From the NCBI GenBank assembly GCA_026874595.1, contig CM049309.1, forward strand, positions 67,252,926 through 67,316,925: a DNA stretch of 64,000 bases, in the 5' to 3' direction. Both the position numbers and the translations under genes were made by a program. A model generated the notes under the pieces. The model was given only the letters and a program-made list of their open reading frames with translations. It did not search any database and was not told the origin of the DNA. Source of the stretch: Sipunculus nudus. Taxonomy: Eukaryota; Annelida; Sipuncula; Golfingiida; Sipunculidae. Below, one piece after another: positions 10,926-23,221 of the stretch. The number at the start of each line of letters is the position of its first letter. Positions within the stretch are counted from its first letter, which is position 1.

Positions 10926-13900
10926 TAGTTTAATAACTATTTGTACAATCCATGTAAAACAAATAAGTTTATATGAAATAGAGAATTGGCAGAGCATGGT
11001 TGAGTAGCAGATTGAGTTAAAAACTCTGTTTTAGTTTGATTAGGAAAGAAAATTTTATCAAATATCTACATGTATAATTTTTTGTAATTTTAATTTAAAA
11101 AATAATTTTATATTATAATAATCATGATATCACTCCAGATGAAACAGACCATGCAATTCTTAAATACTGGTGTGTTTGTTTATTTTTTAATGTCAGGATT
11201 GTCACCTACAAAAGATTCCCTTACAGAAGGGTATACTGTTTAATCTTCCTGCATGTTTGTTGAATTTAGCCGATTGATATGCATGGCTACTGTGGCAATT
11301 GTGACTGGCAGCAGTCATTTAGCAGGCTATTGCAAAACTAAAAATGTAATTAACAGTCACTATAAGAATGGGAAAAAAATATAATTAACAGTCACTATAA
11401 GATTGGGATTTACACATTGGTTTGTAATTTCACGAGTTTTCTATATATTGTGTGGTTTATTCCTCATGCACGGGGTTATACTTGTAATCATAATAATGCT
11501 TTTCTGCAATTCTCAGGCATGCTGGCAAACAGATGCACAGAAAAGTATTTTGTCATTTCACACAAGACCATTGGAAAAGTGAACTCCCAGATATCCTGTA
11601 CACACATCAGTACTAGCATAAAAGACACAAAAATTAAATGAAATAGTTCCACGCATTACAGTAACTTGGAAAACCCGAGCTACACTATTACCCTGCACTA
11701 TTATTGCTTCGCAGTGCCCATGCACTCATAGGGCTCTGTGATTGGCTAAGAGCAGCAGGGCCATAATAAAGCCCAGTATCAGTTTAAACCCTAGTCCAAT
11801 CCAAATGTTGTAAAGAAATGTACTACTGGCCAATTAATATGCTGGACTGTAAAAATGTGTGTTAGAAATTCTGTATAAGTGTCAAAACAGAAGTTTTCAA
11901 CTGATAGTCTTTAGCAGAAAGACAAATTTTCCTGCTGAAAGGCAAAACTAGATTAATGTCTGCCCTGTGGGAAGGATAAAAAGTGTGATGATCCCTGATC
12001 AAAATACAGTATTATGATCACTATGCGTAAAACAACTTTTCAACAAAAGGAAAACAGAGCACTTTGCCACCTGGTAGCTGCACTGTTCAACAAGAATTTT
12101 TCAAGCTTCCAACTGGTCGTCCTCGTGTTAATTTTCCTTTCCTGTTTCTTCTCCTTGTTTGGTGGTTTTCTTATATTTGAAAGGTCAGATCAGTGATCAT
12201 GCAGGTTTGTTATGGTAAATAAACACACACTGACGGTGTTTACTCACACACAGAACCATACAAACATGCAAAACAGGTGATTTAGAGATAGTAACTCCAT
12301 GTGCCAGGAAGGTTTTGCTGGTGAAACTTTTGTATTCAGCCAACACACTAGTAGCATGTGAAAATAAACACATTAAATTGTAAATGTTTATGTGCCTTTA
12401 AATTTAACTGCAAATCTTTAAGTATAAGCCTTAGTCTTGTGGGCTTTAACCTTTGAAGATGGAGACACAAATCAATTGAAACAGGAGACCAGACAACATG
12501 AAATTATAAATAAATGTTAAAAAAACCCAAGGTTATAAATCTATTTGGTTTAGTTCAAAGAAAGCAGCATCACAGTTGACCATCATGGTCACTATTGATT
12601 TTAATCTATGGCGCAGATCTCGGAGTTCATTTTGCCATGAACACAATTTCCTGTGCATGTCTCAGTTGGCCGTTTTTGGGCTTGATTTATTGGCAGCCAA
12701 GCTTGGATGAACAAAGTCCCATCTTGCTTTAGTAAAGGCTGATATATGACCTTCATATAACCATGTATAAGCAGTATATAGAATAACAAGTGAATAAATC
12801 TACACTGAGAGGTCCCCTGAAACAGGGATGGAATTACATCAAATGGGACAGGTATATGAAGTAAAGCAAAAACAGAGCAGTAAAGTAAAAAAAGGAACAT
12901 CACCTAAGAAAAAAAAAGTCCAAAGACAAATCAAATCATTGATAAATTTCAATCTCTGGTGTCATCATTGTTCCTCACTTCTCAGGGAAGAAGGAATATT
13001 GATTTTGCCATGTCCATCCGTCTGTCTTTCTGTTTTAAAATCTGTTAAACCTGCGTGCTTTTGTTACTGTAGGATGTATTTCTTAAAAGCCATCTATTCA
13101 CCAACCTGTTCTATTGAATTTGTGTGATTTCTGGCTTATTCTGTGCAAATATTAACGAACTCTAGGTAATTGCTGTTAACAAAAGTTCTTGAACTGCTGC
13201 TGTGATCTACTAAAGTGTCAGTAAACACAGCAATGCAGACAAACAGAAAAACCATGTAACCTATAGGGTTGTTGGTTGCATATTTGTTGAAGTTAAAAGG
13301 TCACTTGTTGCAAAATTCCCATTGCAAAACTCTGGTTCATTTTAATTTCTGCCAGATTTCCTTGTTGAATGTGTTTGAATAATATTGGTGGGCCCCCACA
13401 TGTCATAAACAGGTGGATATAAACAAAAACAAAAGCCTGTGTGCAGTGGCCCGGGATCTGCATTTTCTGGCCTATTTTTATAAAATACTCAAGGGCCGGA
13501 TTATCTTTATTTAATAGATATCAGAATAGGTCCCTTTAAGCATATCTGGACCAGTTAGGATTGGTTTTGGTGGCACCACATATGACCACCCTCTTTCAGA
13601 TTGATCTGTCAGGCTTTCATTTACTGACAGTAACTTTCCTATATATTATGCAATTTCATTCAAATATGGTACATTGTTTTTTGTAGGAATAGTGTAATAG
13701 CCAAACAATAATGGTGTATTGACCAAAATGGTGATTCCAGTATTTCCCAAATAAGCCAGAATATATAAAATATAAAACTTTTTACTTTAAATTATTTTCA
13801 TCTCATGACTAACTATTCGTTAGAGCCTGGTTCGTTAAATTAGGTAAGAGATGAGTTTACTTCCTTTCAACATGATATCTCCACAGAACTATACATTTTG

Positions 13901-14529
13901 CCGGTCATACCTATTGCATGCATTGTATCAATTTACATCAGATCCATTTAGAGTCTTACCAGTGCACCTACATAAGTTGATATTCAGTTAAACCATACCA
14001 GCCCTTTAGATGTAAGTAAAAATGTCAAGGGTATTCTAGTTATGACAGATAAATCCAGGATGCTTCAGATAGAAGGATCAGCAGAGAATCTCATGATAAC
14101 ATATCTCTCCTGAGTCCTGTTGTATCAGTCTGTTCTGGTCTGTTTAAAGCTCTGCCTTTGACACTCTGGGAATAGTAATTGTTTCTGTTTATCATGTTCT
14201 CTCTACACAGGACTCCACTGAGGACTGAGCCAGTGATGCTTTCATATAGGATAATCAGCCCATTTCTGCAAGTTCACTTATTCTCATAGCTGTATGATCA
14301 TTGACTGAGGTCATCCTGGTATAATTTGAGGAATTGGGGCGTTGTCAAATAAAGCATTTTTCCACTCTACTTCTAAACACATTTCCTAGATACACATTCC
14401 CTGTTCGATTTTTCATGTATTAATGCAAATATATGCATATACACACATTGGAACATGTTTCTGTTGCATAGCTGCAGTTTACTAAGAAATATTCTTGACT
14501 CAGACAGTGACAATTCACCAGTTCATCAA
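10926..14529. other. non-coding, with two small repeats
   Basis: Mostly unique AT-rich sequence. At 11343-11410 a unit of about 38 bp containing ATTAACAGTCACTATAAGA is present twice in tandem. At about 13125-13195 a stretch beginning TGTGATTTCTGGCTTA recurs in diverged form at about 53480-53550, so it is a dispersed repeat. A TCCATCCGTCTGTCT phrase near 13013 resembles the left part of family C. No exon was recognised. Confidence 0.45.
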
Positions 14530-14722
14530 CAGGGGCAGATCCAAGATTTAGGAAAAGAAGGTCCAACCCAGGAGGACTAATGACAAAGCCTAAAAAAAGT
14601 CACCGGGTCCAGAAAAGGGGGCGTCCAGGCCAAAAAATTGGTCTGAAACACTTAATAAAGCTTGCGGCTGCTGAAAAAGGAGGGGTCCAGACCCCTGGAC
14701 CCTCCCCCTGGATCCGCTTCTG
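14530..14722. mobile_element. 193-bp MITE (family D) with 5-bp target duplication
   Basis: The element starts CAGGGGCAGATCCA and ends TGGATCCGCTTCTG, which are imperfect terminal inverted repeats. It is flanked by ATCAA on both sides (14525-14529 and 14723-14727). A diverged copy of the same family lies at 50829-51081 and shares the internal GAAGGTCCAACC/GAAGGGTCCAACC phrase, GACTAATGACAAA and GCTGAAAAAGGAGG. No coding capacity. The superfamily is not certain. Confidence 0.75.
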
Positions 14723-14727
14723 ATCAA

Positions 14728-15134
14728 TATGTACATCAAAAAGCCAAACATTTTATTAGTCTCTTCAAACCCAAATCTTGTATCTGTATCATGAGACATC
14801 CCTGTATCAATGTGTTGAAGAAATCTGACCATTCAACATAAAGTCTGACATTTGACCAGCAACCTCTTGCATTAAATAAAAGTCAGCAGCCCACATGTGT
14901 GAGATGAAACATTATTGGTCAGAAATGTTTGATATCTGATTTCCTAACAAGTGCACGATCAAAGCTATTTAAGGAGTTTCAATATTCTTTATTCTTGAAG
15001 AATGGATGTAATTGCATGGTGGACTTCTAATGGGAATTAACTAAAGAATAATTTTGAACAGCAGTAATTGTAATACTACTTGTAAACATATACATGTATT
15101 GTATTTTGAGTGAAGTATTGTCACAGCCCTAATT
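14728..15134. other. non-coding, nothing recognised
   Basis: AT-rich spacer between the MITE and the next Helitron-like element; no repeat or exon seen. Confidence 0.45.
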
Positions 15135-16831
15135 GTATCCGCCAAAACAGAGTTTTGCGGATACTATGTTTTCAGCTGCACGCCCCCACCGCCGCCGCGG
15201 CGTAGGTGTCCGGAGAACTCCTCCGTAACCGCTGGGCGGAATTTTCCGAAAACCCGGGATTATGTTCGGGTCACATGTGAACTGCTGCGCCCCGATTTTG
15301 TTTTGACCTCTGACCTTTCCTCTGCGCTCTGCGTCCGTTTGTGCGTCTGTTTCCACACATAAACCCACATATCTCGGGAACCGTTTGACCGATCAGGGAA
15401 ATTTTTTAGCACAAATGTAGCCCTCGGAGAGCTTTATAACATACACCAAAAATGGTGGCGCCACCTGCAACCATGTTTGCACAGTGTCCATCTGTTCGTC
15501 TGCCTTAGGTTAAAATCACTCATATCTCTGCAGTGGCTTGACTAATTCACCTGAAATTTGGCATGCGCAAACATCCTGGATAGCTTTTCTGATTTTATGA
15601 CAGGTGGCGCCACCTACATTCACGTTTACACTGCAGACATCCAAGCTCATATCTCGGGAACCGTTTGACCGATCAGGAAAATTCTTTTGCACAAATGTAG
15701 CCCTTGGAGAGCTTTATAACATACACAAAAAATGGTGGCGCCACCTGCAACCATGTTTGCACAGTGTCCATCTGTTCGTCTGCCTTGGGTTAAAATCACT
15801 CATATCTCTGCAGTGACTTGACTAATTCACCTGAAATTTGGCATGCGTATACATCCTGGATAGCTTTTCTGATTTTATGACAGGTGGCGCCAATTACATT
15901 CACGTTTACGCTGCAGACATCCAAGCTCATATCTCAGGAACCGTTTGACCAATCAGGAAAATTTTTTTCACAAATGTAGCCCTTGGAGAGCTTTATAACA
16001 TACACAAAATGGTAGCGCCACCTGCAACCATGTTTGCACAGTGTCCAGCTGTTCGTCTGCCTTTGGTTAAAATCACTCATATCTCTGCAGTGGTTTGACT
16101 TATTCACCTGAAATTCGGCATGCTTATACATCCTGGATAGCTTTTCTGATTTTATGACAGGTGGCGCCACCTACAATCAAGTTTACGCTGCAGACATCCA
16201 AGCTCATATCTAGGGAACCTTTTGACCAATTGGGCAAAAATTTTGCATGTGTAAAAATCTTATATAGCTCTTTATCATACGCAAAACTGGTGGCGCCACC
16301 TGCAGCCATGTTTGCACAGCTCCCGTCTGTTTGTCTGCCATGGGATAAAATCACTCATATCTCGGCAGTGGTATCTGCCTAAAATTTTGCAAGTTTATAC
16401 ATCCCCGACAGCTCTCTTGATTTTATGACAGGTGGCGCCACCTGCATTATAGTTTATGCAGCAGATATCCAAGCTCATATCTTGGGAACCGTTTGACCGA
16501 TTGGGCCAAAGTTTTGCATGTGTATAGTTCTCACAAAGCTCTTTATCATACACTAAACTGGTGGCGCCACCTGCAACCCTTTTCTGCACAGCGTCCATCT
16601 GTTTGTCTGCCAAGGGCAAAAATCACTCATATACAATATAGTGGTTTGACTTATCTGCCTTAAATTTTGCATATGTATACAACTTGGACGGCTTTCTGGA
16701 TTTTTTGGTAGGTAGCGCAACCTACATACACAATTTGGCTGCAGACATCCATGCTAATATGCAACACTTCACCCGTTCCACTCTGATTTAGGCGGATACA
16801 AGTAGTCGCTTGTCGACTACCCATATTCTAG
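15135..16831 (+). mobile_element. Helitron-like non-autonomous element, family A copy 2 (best preserved)
   Basis: Both ends are intact. The left end at 15135 forms a hairpin, GTATCCGCC paired with GCGGATAC a few bases further in. The same GTATCCGCC recurs inverted near the right end as GGCGGATAC (16791-16799), giving subterminal inverted repeats. The right end has a 3' hairpin GTAGTCGCTTGTCGACTAC (16802-16820) followed by CCATATTCTAG, with CTAG at 16828-16831. The interior is a dimeric tandem array. GGTGGCGCCACC or a one- or two-base variant starts at 15454, 15603, 15734, 15883, 16011, 16160, 16289, 16431 and 16560, with alternating spacings near 149 and 129. These features are those described for Helentron-associated elements (HINEs). 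No coding capacity was seen, so movement would need Rep/helicase supplied elsewhere. Confidence 0.75.
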
Positions 16832-16849
16832 TTCTGATTAGGTTCTCAC

Positions 16850-17420
16850 CATCCTTGTTGCGATTTAGGGGTGTAAAGTATAAGTCCCATAGAGGACCCA
16901 ACAGAGCTAAGGCAGTGCCACGGATAGGTCCGGGGTGTAAGCCGTAGCGCTGCCGGGATGGTGCGGGATGGTCTGGAACAATCCGGGACGGTCCGGCAGG
17001 GTGAGCCGGCAGTTTTTGACATCCATTCATGGTGACGGAATATAATCTGGGGTGATCCAGGGCTCATCCGTAGCTCTGACGGGGCTTTGCCTTGGGTGTC
17101 TGTGCCACGCAGCCGTGGAAGTCTGGGGAACTGCCATGACAGTCCTTGGAGGTCCAGGACAATGAAAACTACCCCGGCTGAGCGACGGACCAATACGGCA
17201 CAGCCCAGGATTTCCACGGCAATGCGCCATCGGAGCTGCCAATCACCCTGACTAGCGCGGCAAACAAAAAACAGGAATCGGTTGCGCATCCTTGGTGGAC
17301 CATGGATAGATGTAGCTCTGCAGAGATAATCCGGGGCTCTACCGGGATAATTTCTGCTAAAAAACACCCCAGATCGTATCCAGAGGTGATCTGTGGTAAT
17401 CCTTGCCTATCCATAGTACT
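16850..17420. other. GC-rich island between two Helitron-like elements
   Basis: Base composition changes sharply to GC-rich with many CCGG/CGG words (for example around 16920-17000), then returns to AT-rich after about 17430. The segment contains recurring TCCGGG, GATCCGGGG-like and GGTCCGG phrases, suggesting a degenerate low-order repeat. Several overlapping open frames run through it, the longest 173 codons on the minus strand (17367-16846). Frames are open in more than one phase, as expected when stop codons are rare in GC-rich DNA, and no domain is recognisable. It may be a repeat, a captured fragment, or an unmethylated CpG-rich segment. Confidence 0.4.
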
Positions 17421-17550
17421 GCCTGCTTCAGTGGGACTGTAGCTTTACAGTCCATTGAAGAATCAGTGCATTGAATTGCTAGCCCTCAATTAAATTGTAA
17501 TCAGTTATTCACCTCTGAATTGATTCATTTTGATGGTTATTTTATTTTTT

Positions 17551-18838
17551 ATGCCCCCGCCACATAGTGGCGGGGGCATTTAGTTTTACCCATGTCCGTC
17601 ATTCCAAAATAAAACAGTTGTATGGACTTTTTTTTGCAATGCCTGCAGATATTGGCCTGATTTTTGGTGTGTGGGCAGATATTGACCAGTTACAGATCGA
17701 GTTCGTGTTTCGTCCCAGTTGACCTACTTTTGACCGTTTTACGGCTCCTGAACATAGAAAATTTCATGCAAAATATAAATTTTCATGACAAATACACATG
17801 TACTGACTTTTTTTTTGCAATACCTGCAGATATTGACCTGATTTTTGGTGTGTGGGCAGATAATGACCAGTTACAGATCGAGTTCATGTTTTGTTCCAGT
17901 TGACCTACTTTTGACCGTTTGACGGTGCTCTAACATAGAAAATTTAATAAAAAAGTGCACATGTATGGACTTTTTTTCCTCAATGCCTGCAGATACCACC
18001 CTGATTTTTTATGTGTGGGCAGATAATGACAGTTACAGATCGAGTTCGCGTTTCATCCGGGTTGACCTACTTTTGATTGTTTTACGGCTCCTAAACATAG
18101 AAAATTTCATGAAAGACAGAAATTTTTATGGAAAATACACATGTATGGACTTTTTTTCACAGTGCCTGCAGATACTGGCCTGATTTTTGGTGTGTGGGCA
18201 GATAATAACCAGTTACAGATCGAGTTCGCGTTTCGTCCCAGTTGACCTACTTTTGACCATTTTACGGCTCCTTAACTTAGAAAATTTCATGAAAAATATA
18301 AATTTTCATGACAAATACACATGTACGGACTTTTTTCGCAATGCCTGCAGATATTGGCTTGATTTTTGGTGTGTGGGCAGATATTGACCAGTTACAGATT
18401 GAGTTCATGTTTCGTCCCAGTTGACCTATTTTTGACCGTTTTACAGCTCCTGAACATAGAAAATTTCATGAAAAATATAAATTTTCATGACAAATACACA
18501 TGTACTGACTTTTTTTTGCAATACCTGCAGATATTGACCTGATTTTTGGTGTGTGGGCAGATAATGACCAGTTACAGTTCGAGTTCATGTTTTGTTCCAG
18601 TTGACCTACTTTTGAAAATGCACATGTATGGACTTTTTTTCACAGTGCCTGCAGATACTGGCCTGATTTTTGGTGTGTTGCTTGATAATGACCCGTAACA
18701 GGTCCAGTTTGCATTTTGCCCTTGTTGACCTACTTTTGACCATATGACACCTCCTGAACTAAAAAATAATTTCAAAATTTAATAAATGTTTCTAATTTGC
18801 CCCAGGCTGGGGCATTCGTGTTGTTCCGACACATCCAG
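17551..18838 (+). mobile_element. Helitron-like non-autonomous element, family B copy 1
   Basis: The left end is a perfect hairpin at 17551-17579 (ATGCCCCCGCCAC, loop ATA, then its complement). The right end carries GCCCCAGGCTGGGGCAT, which repeats the left GGGGCAT in inverted relation, then a 3' hairpin GTGTTGTTCCGACAC (18818-18832) with one G-T pair, then ATCCAG where CTAG is expected. Inside are about seven tandem units of roughly 180 bp, each with GCCTGCAGATA, TTTTTGGTGTGTGGGCAGATA, CAGTTACAGATCGAGTTC and GTTGACCTACTTTTGACC. The true start may be a few T residues to the left. No coding capacity. Confidence 0.7.
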
Positions 18839-19560
18839 TTTTTTTCATGTTTCATCCAAAAGTCCTCTGTGAGCTCTCAAATTTGATTGAGCAATATGCG
18901 ATATCGAATCTCTTTATCACTTATGTGCCCTAAATCTACTCTAAGGGTTCACTGTTTTACCACTCCACTTGCAAAGAAACATATACAGCGAGGGAGGGAG
19001 AGCTACTTTTTCTTTCATTAGCTATGATAGGATGTATTATGGTATACCCACTGTCCATCCATCGGTTAACTTTTAGCCTCACCACAATACTTACTGGGGC
19101 TTTGATGGATTTTCACAAAACTCACCAATATTACTTCTAATAAATTATCTCATCTGAGTTTGATTATGGGCAAAATCTGCGCATATTTAGTAAGGTCAGA
19201 GGTCACTGGGATACTTTGTGGTGTCGCCATGTTAACTTACGAGGAGTATGATACATTTTGACAAACTTAACAGAAATGTTAATCAATAAATTATCTGACC
19301 TAAGTTTGATTTCCAGCCAATTTCACGCATATTTAGTGAAGTCAGAGGTCACAAAATATGCAACAGGCATATTATGCACCATTTGCGGTGCTCTTCTTAT
19401 TGATTCTTCTCAGAGTCCAAGCTTTTGATAATAATGTTAGTTCTTTAGCAGAGCCATTGTGATTTTATTGTATTGATTTCTGTTCAATTTATCAATTATT
19501 GTAAGATTCTTCAGCTTGCTCTAAATATTCAGACATATACAAGAAGAGATACAATACTCA
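18839..19560. repeat. decayed two-unit tandem repeat in non-coding DNA
   Basis: At about 19105-19350 a unit of roughly 125 bp occurs twice in diverged form: a GATGGATTTTCACAAAACT or GATACATTTTGACAAACTT phrase, then AATAAATTATCT, then CATATTTAGT followed by AGTCAGAGGTCAC. The general pattern resembles the units of the Helitron-like families, so this is probably an old fragment of a related element. The rest shows nothing recognisable. Confidence 0.4.
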
Positions 19561-22484
19561 GAGATATCAAACAGTTTCTTTATTAAGCAATACAAAAGCT
19601 AGCTGACAAAAATACACAAAAGCATACAATAATTTCATAATGACATAATGTTTATCCCAAGTAGTATAGAAAAAGGTTATAGAAAATATATGACGATCCA
19701 GGACGAGACCAGGCATGGTCTCAATCAGTGTTAGTAAATATGGAGATAAATTAAGATGTTTTCACACTACAAGGGTGTCTAATAATTGTTTCCAATACCA
19801 AGTTCATCAAACAAAATCCAATATAGTTTGTGGTGATACTGTTTTAGAAAGAAAGCATATTTAGAATGATCTTCAGTAAGGTGTTTGTTTCACTTCTTGT
19901 CATATGCCCTGCTGCAGTTATAATACATGCGCTAAAATATACATCCTAATTGTGTATGCATTGTGAGAACAGTATTTGACACACATACTTTAAATGTTGC
20001 AGATACCATATCAGTGAATTTGGTATCTGAACTTCTTCCAGTTTTGTTAAACTGATGCAGATCAAAAAGTGGCATTAAAAATATGTATGTGCTTTTAATG
20101 CCTGTTCATACTGTATTGGTGCAAATAGCATATTAATTAATTCAATATTGTAACTTCTCCCAAAGTGGTTTCACTGATGCAGATCAGAAAGTGAACTGAT
20201 ACAAGTGTAGCACATGTATGTAGAACATGGATTTAGAGGCAATTAAAAAATATTCCATATAAAACTCACTCAATATGAGTAGAGTGTGAACTAGGCTTTA
20301 TTTTGGTAGAGTAGTACAATTTTACAAATTAAACTGTCAATGAGAATGATAATATTAAGCATGTATACATTAAATGACAGCCATATAAAGGGTTTTGATA
20401 CCCCAGCTCTAACTAAGCACTGATGATATTACATCATGTAATTGTTTTTGAGGGCTCATTATTTTTATATATTATGTTGACAATAAGTCTTGATTTTAAA
20501 TCCTGCAGATATCAGTATCACTAGATAAAAACTATAGTAACTTGAGATACCAGTAAATGTATCACAGTTATACCAAAATGGTATATATAAAAAATTTTTA
20601 AGCTTTCTGTGTAGGTTATTCACCATACATACAAAACACTGACCAGTACAAATATGATTATGTGGCACTTGTGAAGCATAACAATAAATATAGCTTTTAT
20701 CACTTAGGCAGCACAAGGTACATAGGTGTGATAATGTATTTTTATGTATTCCATGCTTAAAACAAATTTTATGCATGGATATTACTGTGGTTGTCTTTTT
20801 ATTCACCAGAGTTTCAAATTTGCAATTTTCATGAAAGGAAGATTATTACAAAAATAAAACTTGCATCAATTAGAGGCTCCATCTTTAAAGGCAAGTCAAG
20901 ACTGATATCACAAATAATTATTGATTTTGTATGTCACCGGTAAGCAAAGAAAGGTATGATAAATAATCAGATCTCTCAAATTTAATTTCAACAATAAACA
21001 GTGATTTCTGCTCATTCAATATTTTCTTGGGTTCTTATTCAAATTTTATGATTTTTTGCACATATTACTTTGTATAACTAAATAGTAAAATGATGGATAT
21101 ACTCTTGTGTTGGTTATTATATGATGAGATCATGAAAATAGAATCCTCCGTGAATGTGAAATGTGAAAATCACGAAATGTAAACCTTGCGAATATGATGC
21201 CAATCACATTATCTTCCAGCTTGAAACTGTGTGTGATATTTCTAGAAAATTGATAGTTATAAATGTATCATGCAGTACCTAGTGCCAATATAATTATATC
21301 CCTAATGCACTGAAACAGAAAACTGACTAAATGAAATATCTTTAATGGGTAAAATCACAGCAGAGATACTACATATACTAAACTATATATAATATATAAT
21401 ATTTGAGCAAATGACATTTTCAAGATTAACATTTTAAATAAAGCTTTCTATCAATATATGAATTTACTAACAGAACTGGTATTAACAAGTAGTTAATTTA
21501 TACCAGATACAGATATATAAGTATTATATTGCAGTAACACTGACAAGCAATGCTTAAATTCTATACTGACTGTTCATATGCTATGTGTAAAATCAGGTTT
21601 TGTCCCCCCACCCACTACTCTGATCTACTTACTCATGATCTGCAGTATATGTGATTGAGCTTGCATAACATTAATTATTGTTTTGTTCTCTACATTTAAA
21701 GCAAAACCTCAAGCTACATCCAGTTAATCCAGTTAGTCCTTTTTAAAAAATTCATCAGTATTTTTGTGAAAATTAACCAAACAGTATTCATCAAAATTTA
21801 GAATAGTCATTTGATTGTGTTGCCCAGATTTTCTTGACGGTAAATGAAATTTGTTAATTGATATGCTTGAAGAGTCACAAGGTATGTTATACACACATCA
21901 TTATTAATTTTAACATTATAATTATTATTATTATTATTATTGGTATTATTATAATTATTATTAAAAGTGCTTTGTGCATATAACAGTGGAATGTTTGTTT
22001 CAGGTGTGTCAGTTCAGTGATTTTGTTGCAAGTATTGGAGAACTATTATTTTAAGTGTAGAATGTTCTCATATCTGACATTAATACTTTAGCATGTATCA
22101 TGGAGTGATTCTGTAAAAAATCTCTGAACAGTAATATATTCCATTTACAGCTTTATCATTACTTATTCTGTTTCTATAATAATATCTTTTATACGTCCAT
22201 TCACTATTTTTCCTTGACTTTATTATAATGTTTTAACTCTGGTTATTTTTTTTCATTCCTCATTTTTTTCATGATCACTTTTAACATCATAACATAATAA
22301 TATCTGGTATTTTCTTCACTATTTCATTATTGCCTTCACTAGCTGTTTGATTGAAACATCCATTATTTTACTTTTATAATGGTTAATATAAATTTAAAAA
22401 AATGACACTTGGCACAATGTCACATTGACACAATTGTTTGGTTTCAACTCATTTCAGATGGATTTACTTATATATATATTACGG
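19561..22484 (-). other. downstream region / probable 3' UTR of the SLC10-like gene
   Basis: This long AT-rich stretch lies directly downstream of the minus-strand stop codon at 22485-22487. It holds no recognised transposon ends and no other exon. Read on the minus strand it contains several AATAAA-type hexamers, the last before the repeat zone at about 19579-19584. Which one is used cannot be told from sequence, so the UTR length is unknown. A TTA microsatellite lies near 21920-21960. Confidence 0.35.
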
Positions 22485-23221
22485 TCATAACACTGTTACT
22501 TGATCCATAAACGGTTCACTCTCATCACCCAAGTGTTGCTGTTCATCAGGTGATCCAGTCTGGAGACTCTGGGTAGGAGAGAGGTTTGTCACATTAGTCT
22601 CATTTATCAGACTCGAGGCCACACTGTTTCTGCGTTCCCGCTCCATGTTTTTCATAGACTCGAGATTATTATTGTTATACTTATCACTCAGTAGAGTCTT
22701 GAGCTTGTGTCCGACCATCCAAAGCAGGAACGGAATCGGAGTGAGTAACATAATGTACAGCGGCACAACTGCCGTTAAATCTGCGTCCAAACGGGGAAGA
22801 GTAAACTGGATCATCCCTAGCAGTAGCAGCCCGTTAAAAGTTGAAACTTCACATGAGATAGCACTCCGGCGTTTCCTGTCCTGTTGTACAATATGAGCGG
22901 CGATTTGAGTTAACAGGAACGCAGCACACGGCATGAGTGAGAGTCCAATGATAGAGTGAACTTCCATCAGAGAAAATGCATAGGAATTGATGTACATGCC
23001 TATAGTGATGTACACTAATGTGAACAGTAGTAACGATGGCTTAATTAACCACTCCAGCAAGTAATTAGTGGCATGTTTTAAACTGTTTCTCAGCACCACT
23101 CCCAGCAAGTAAGCTCCCGTTGTAGCCCCCAACCAGATCACAAACCATTCCATTGCAGGCACCAGTTTTTCCTGAGACTCCACTGCTAATCCAAGCAAGT
23201 ACATCCATAACATGAATGAAC
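22485..23221 (-). CDS. SLC10-like (P3/SLC10A3-A5 type) transporter, exon 3 (last coding exon)
   Basis: This exon encodes residues 287-530 and the stop, after completing the split glycine codon 286. The acceptor is TTTGTTTCAG just right of 23221; phase is +1/+2 with the preceding exon and the join is in frame. It supplies the C-terminal half of the transporter core: about five hydrophobic spans, roughly residues 287-300, 306-332, 338-363, 371-396 and a long hydrophobic pair around 415-458. After that comes a hydrophilic tail of about 70 residues rich in N, S, E and Q, with a short poly-N run. SLC10 proteins are sodium-coupled carriers of bile acids or steroid conjugates, or orphan carriers. 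The substrate here is unknown. Placement in the P3-like branch rests on the large N-terminal ectodomain and the overall pattern; confidence in the family is high and in the exact orthologue low. Confidence 0.85.

Noticed and set aside
15454..16571. Regularly spaced palindromes that superficially resemble a CRISPR array
   Set aside because: The spacers are themselves repeats, the period is about 130-150 bp and the context is eukaryotic.
16846..17367. 173-codon minus-strand open frame, among the longest in the window
   Set aside because: It lies in a GC-rich, repeat-like stretch where other frames are open too. No domain, signal or splice support is visible.
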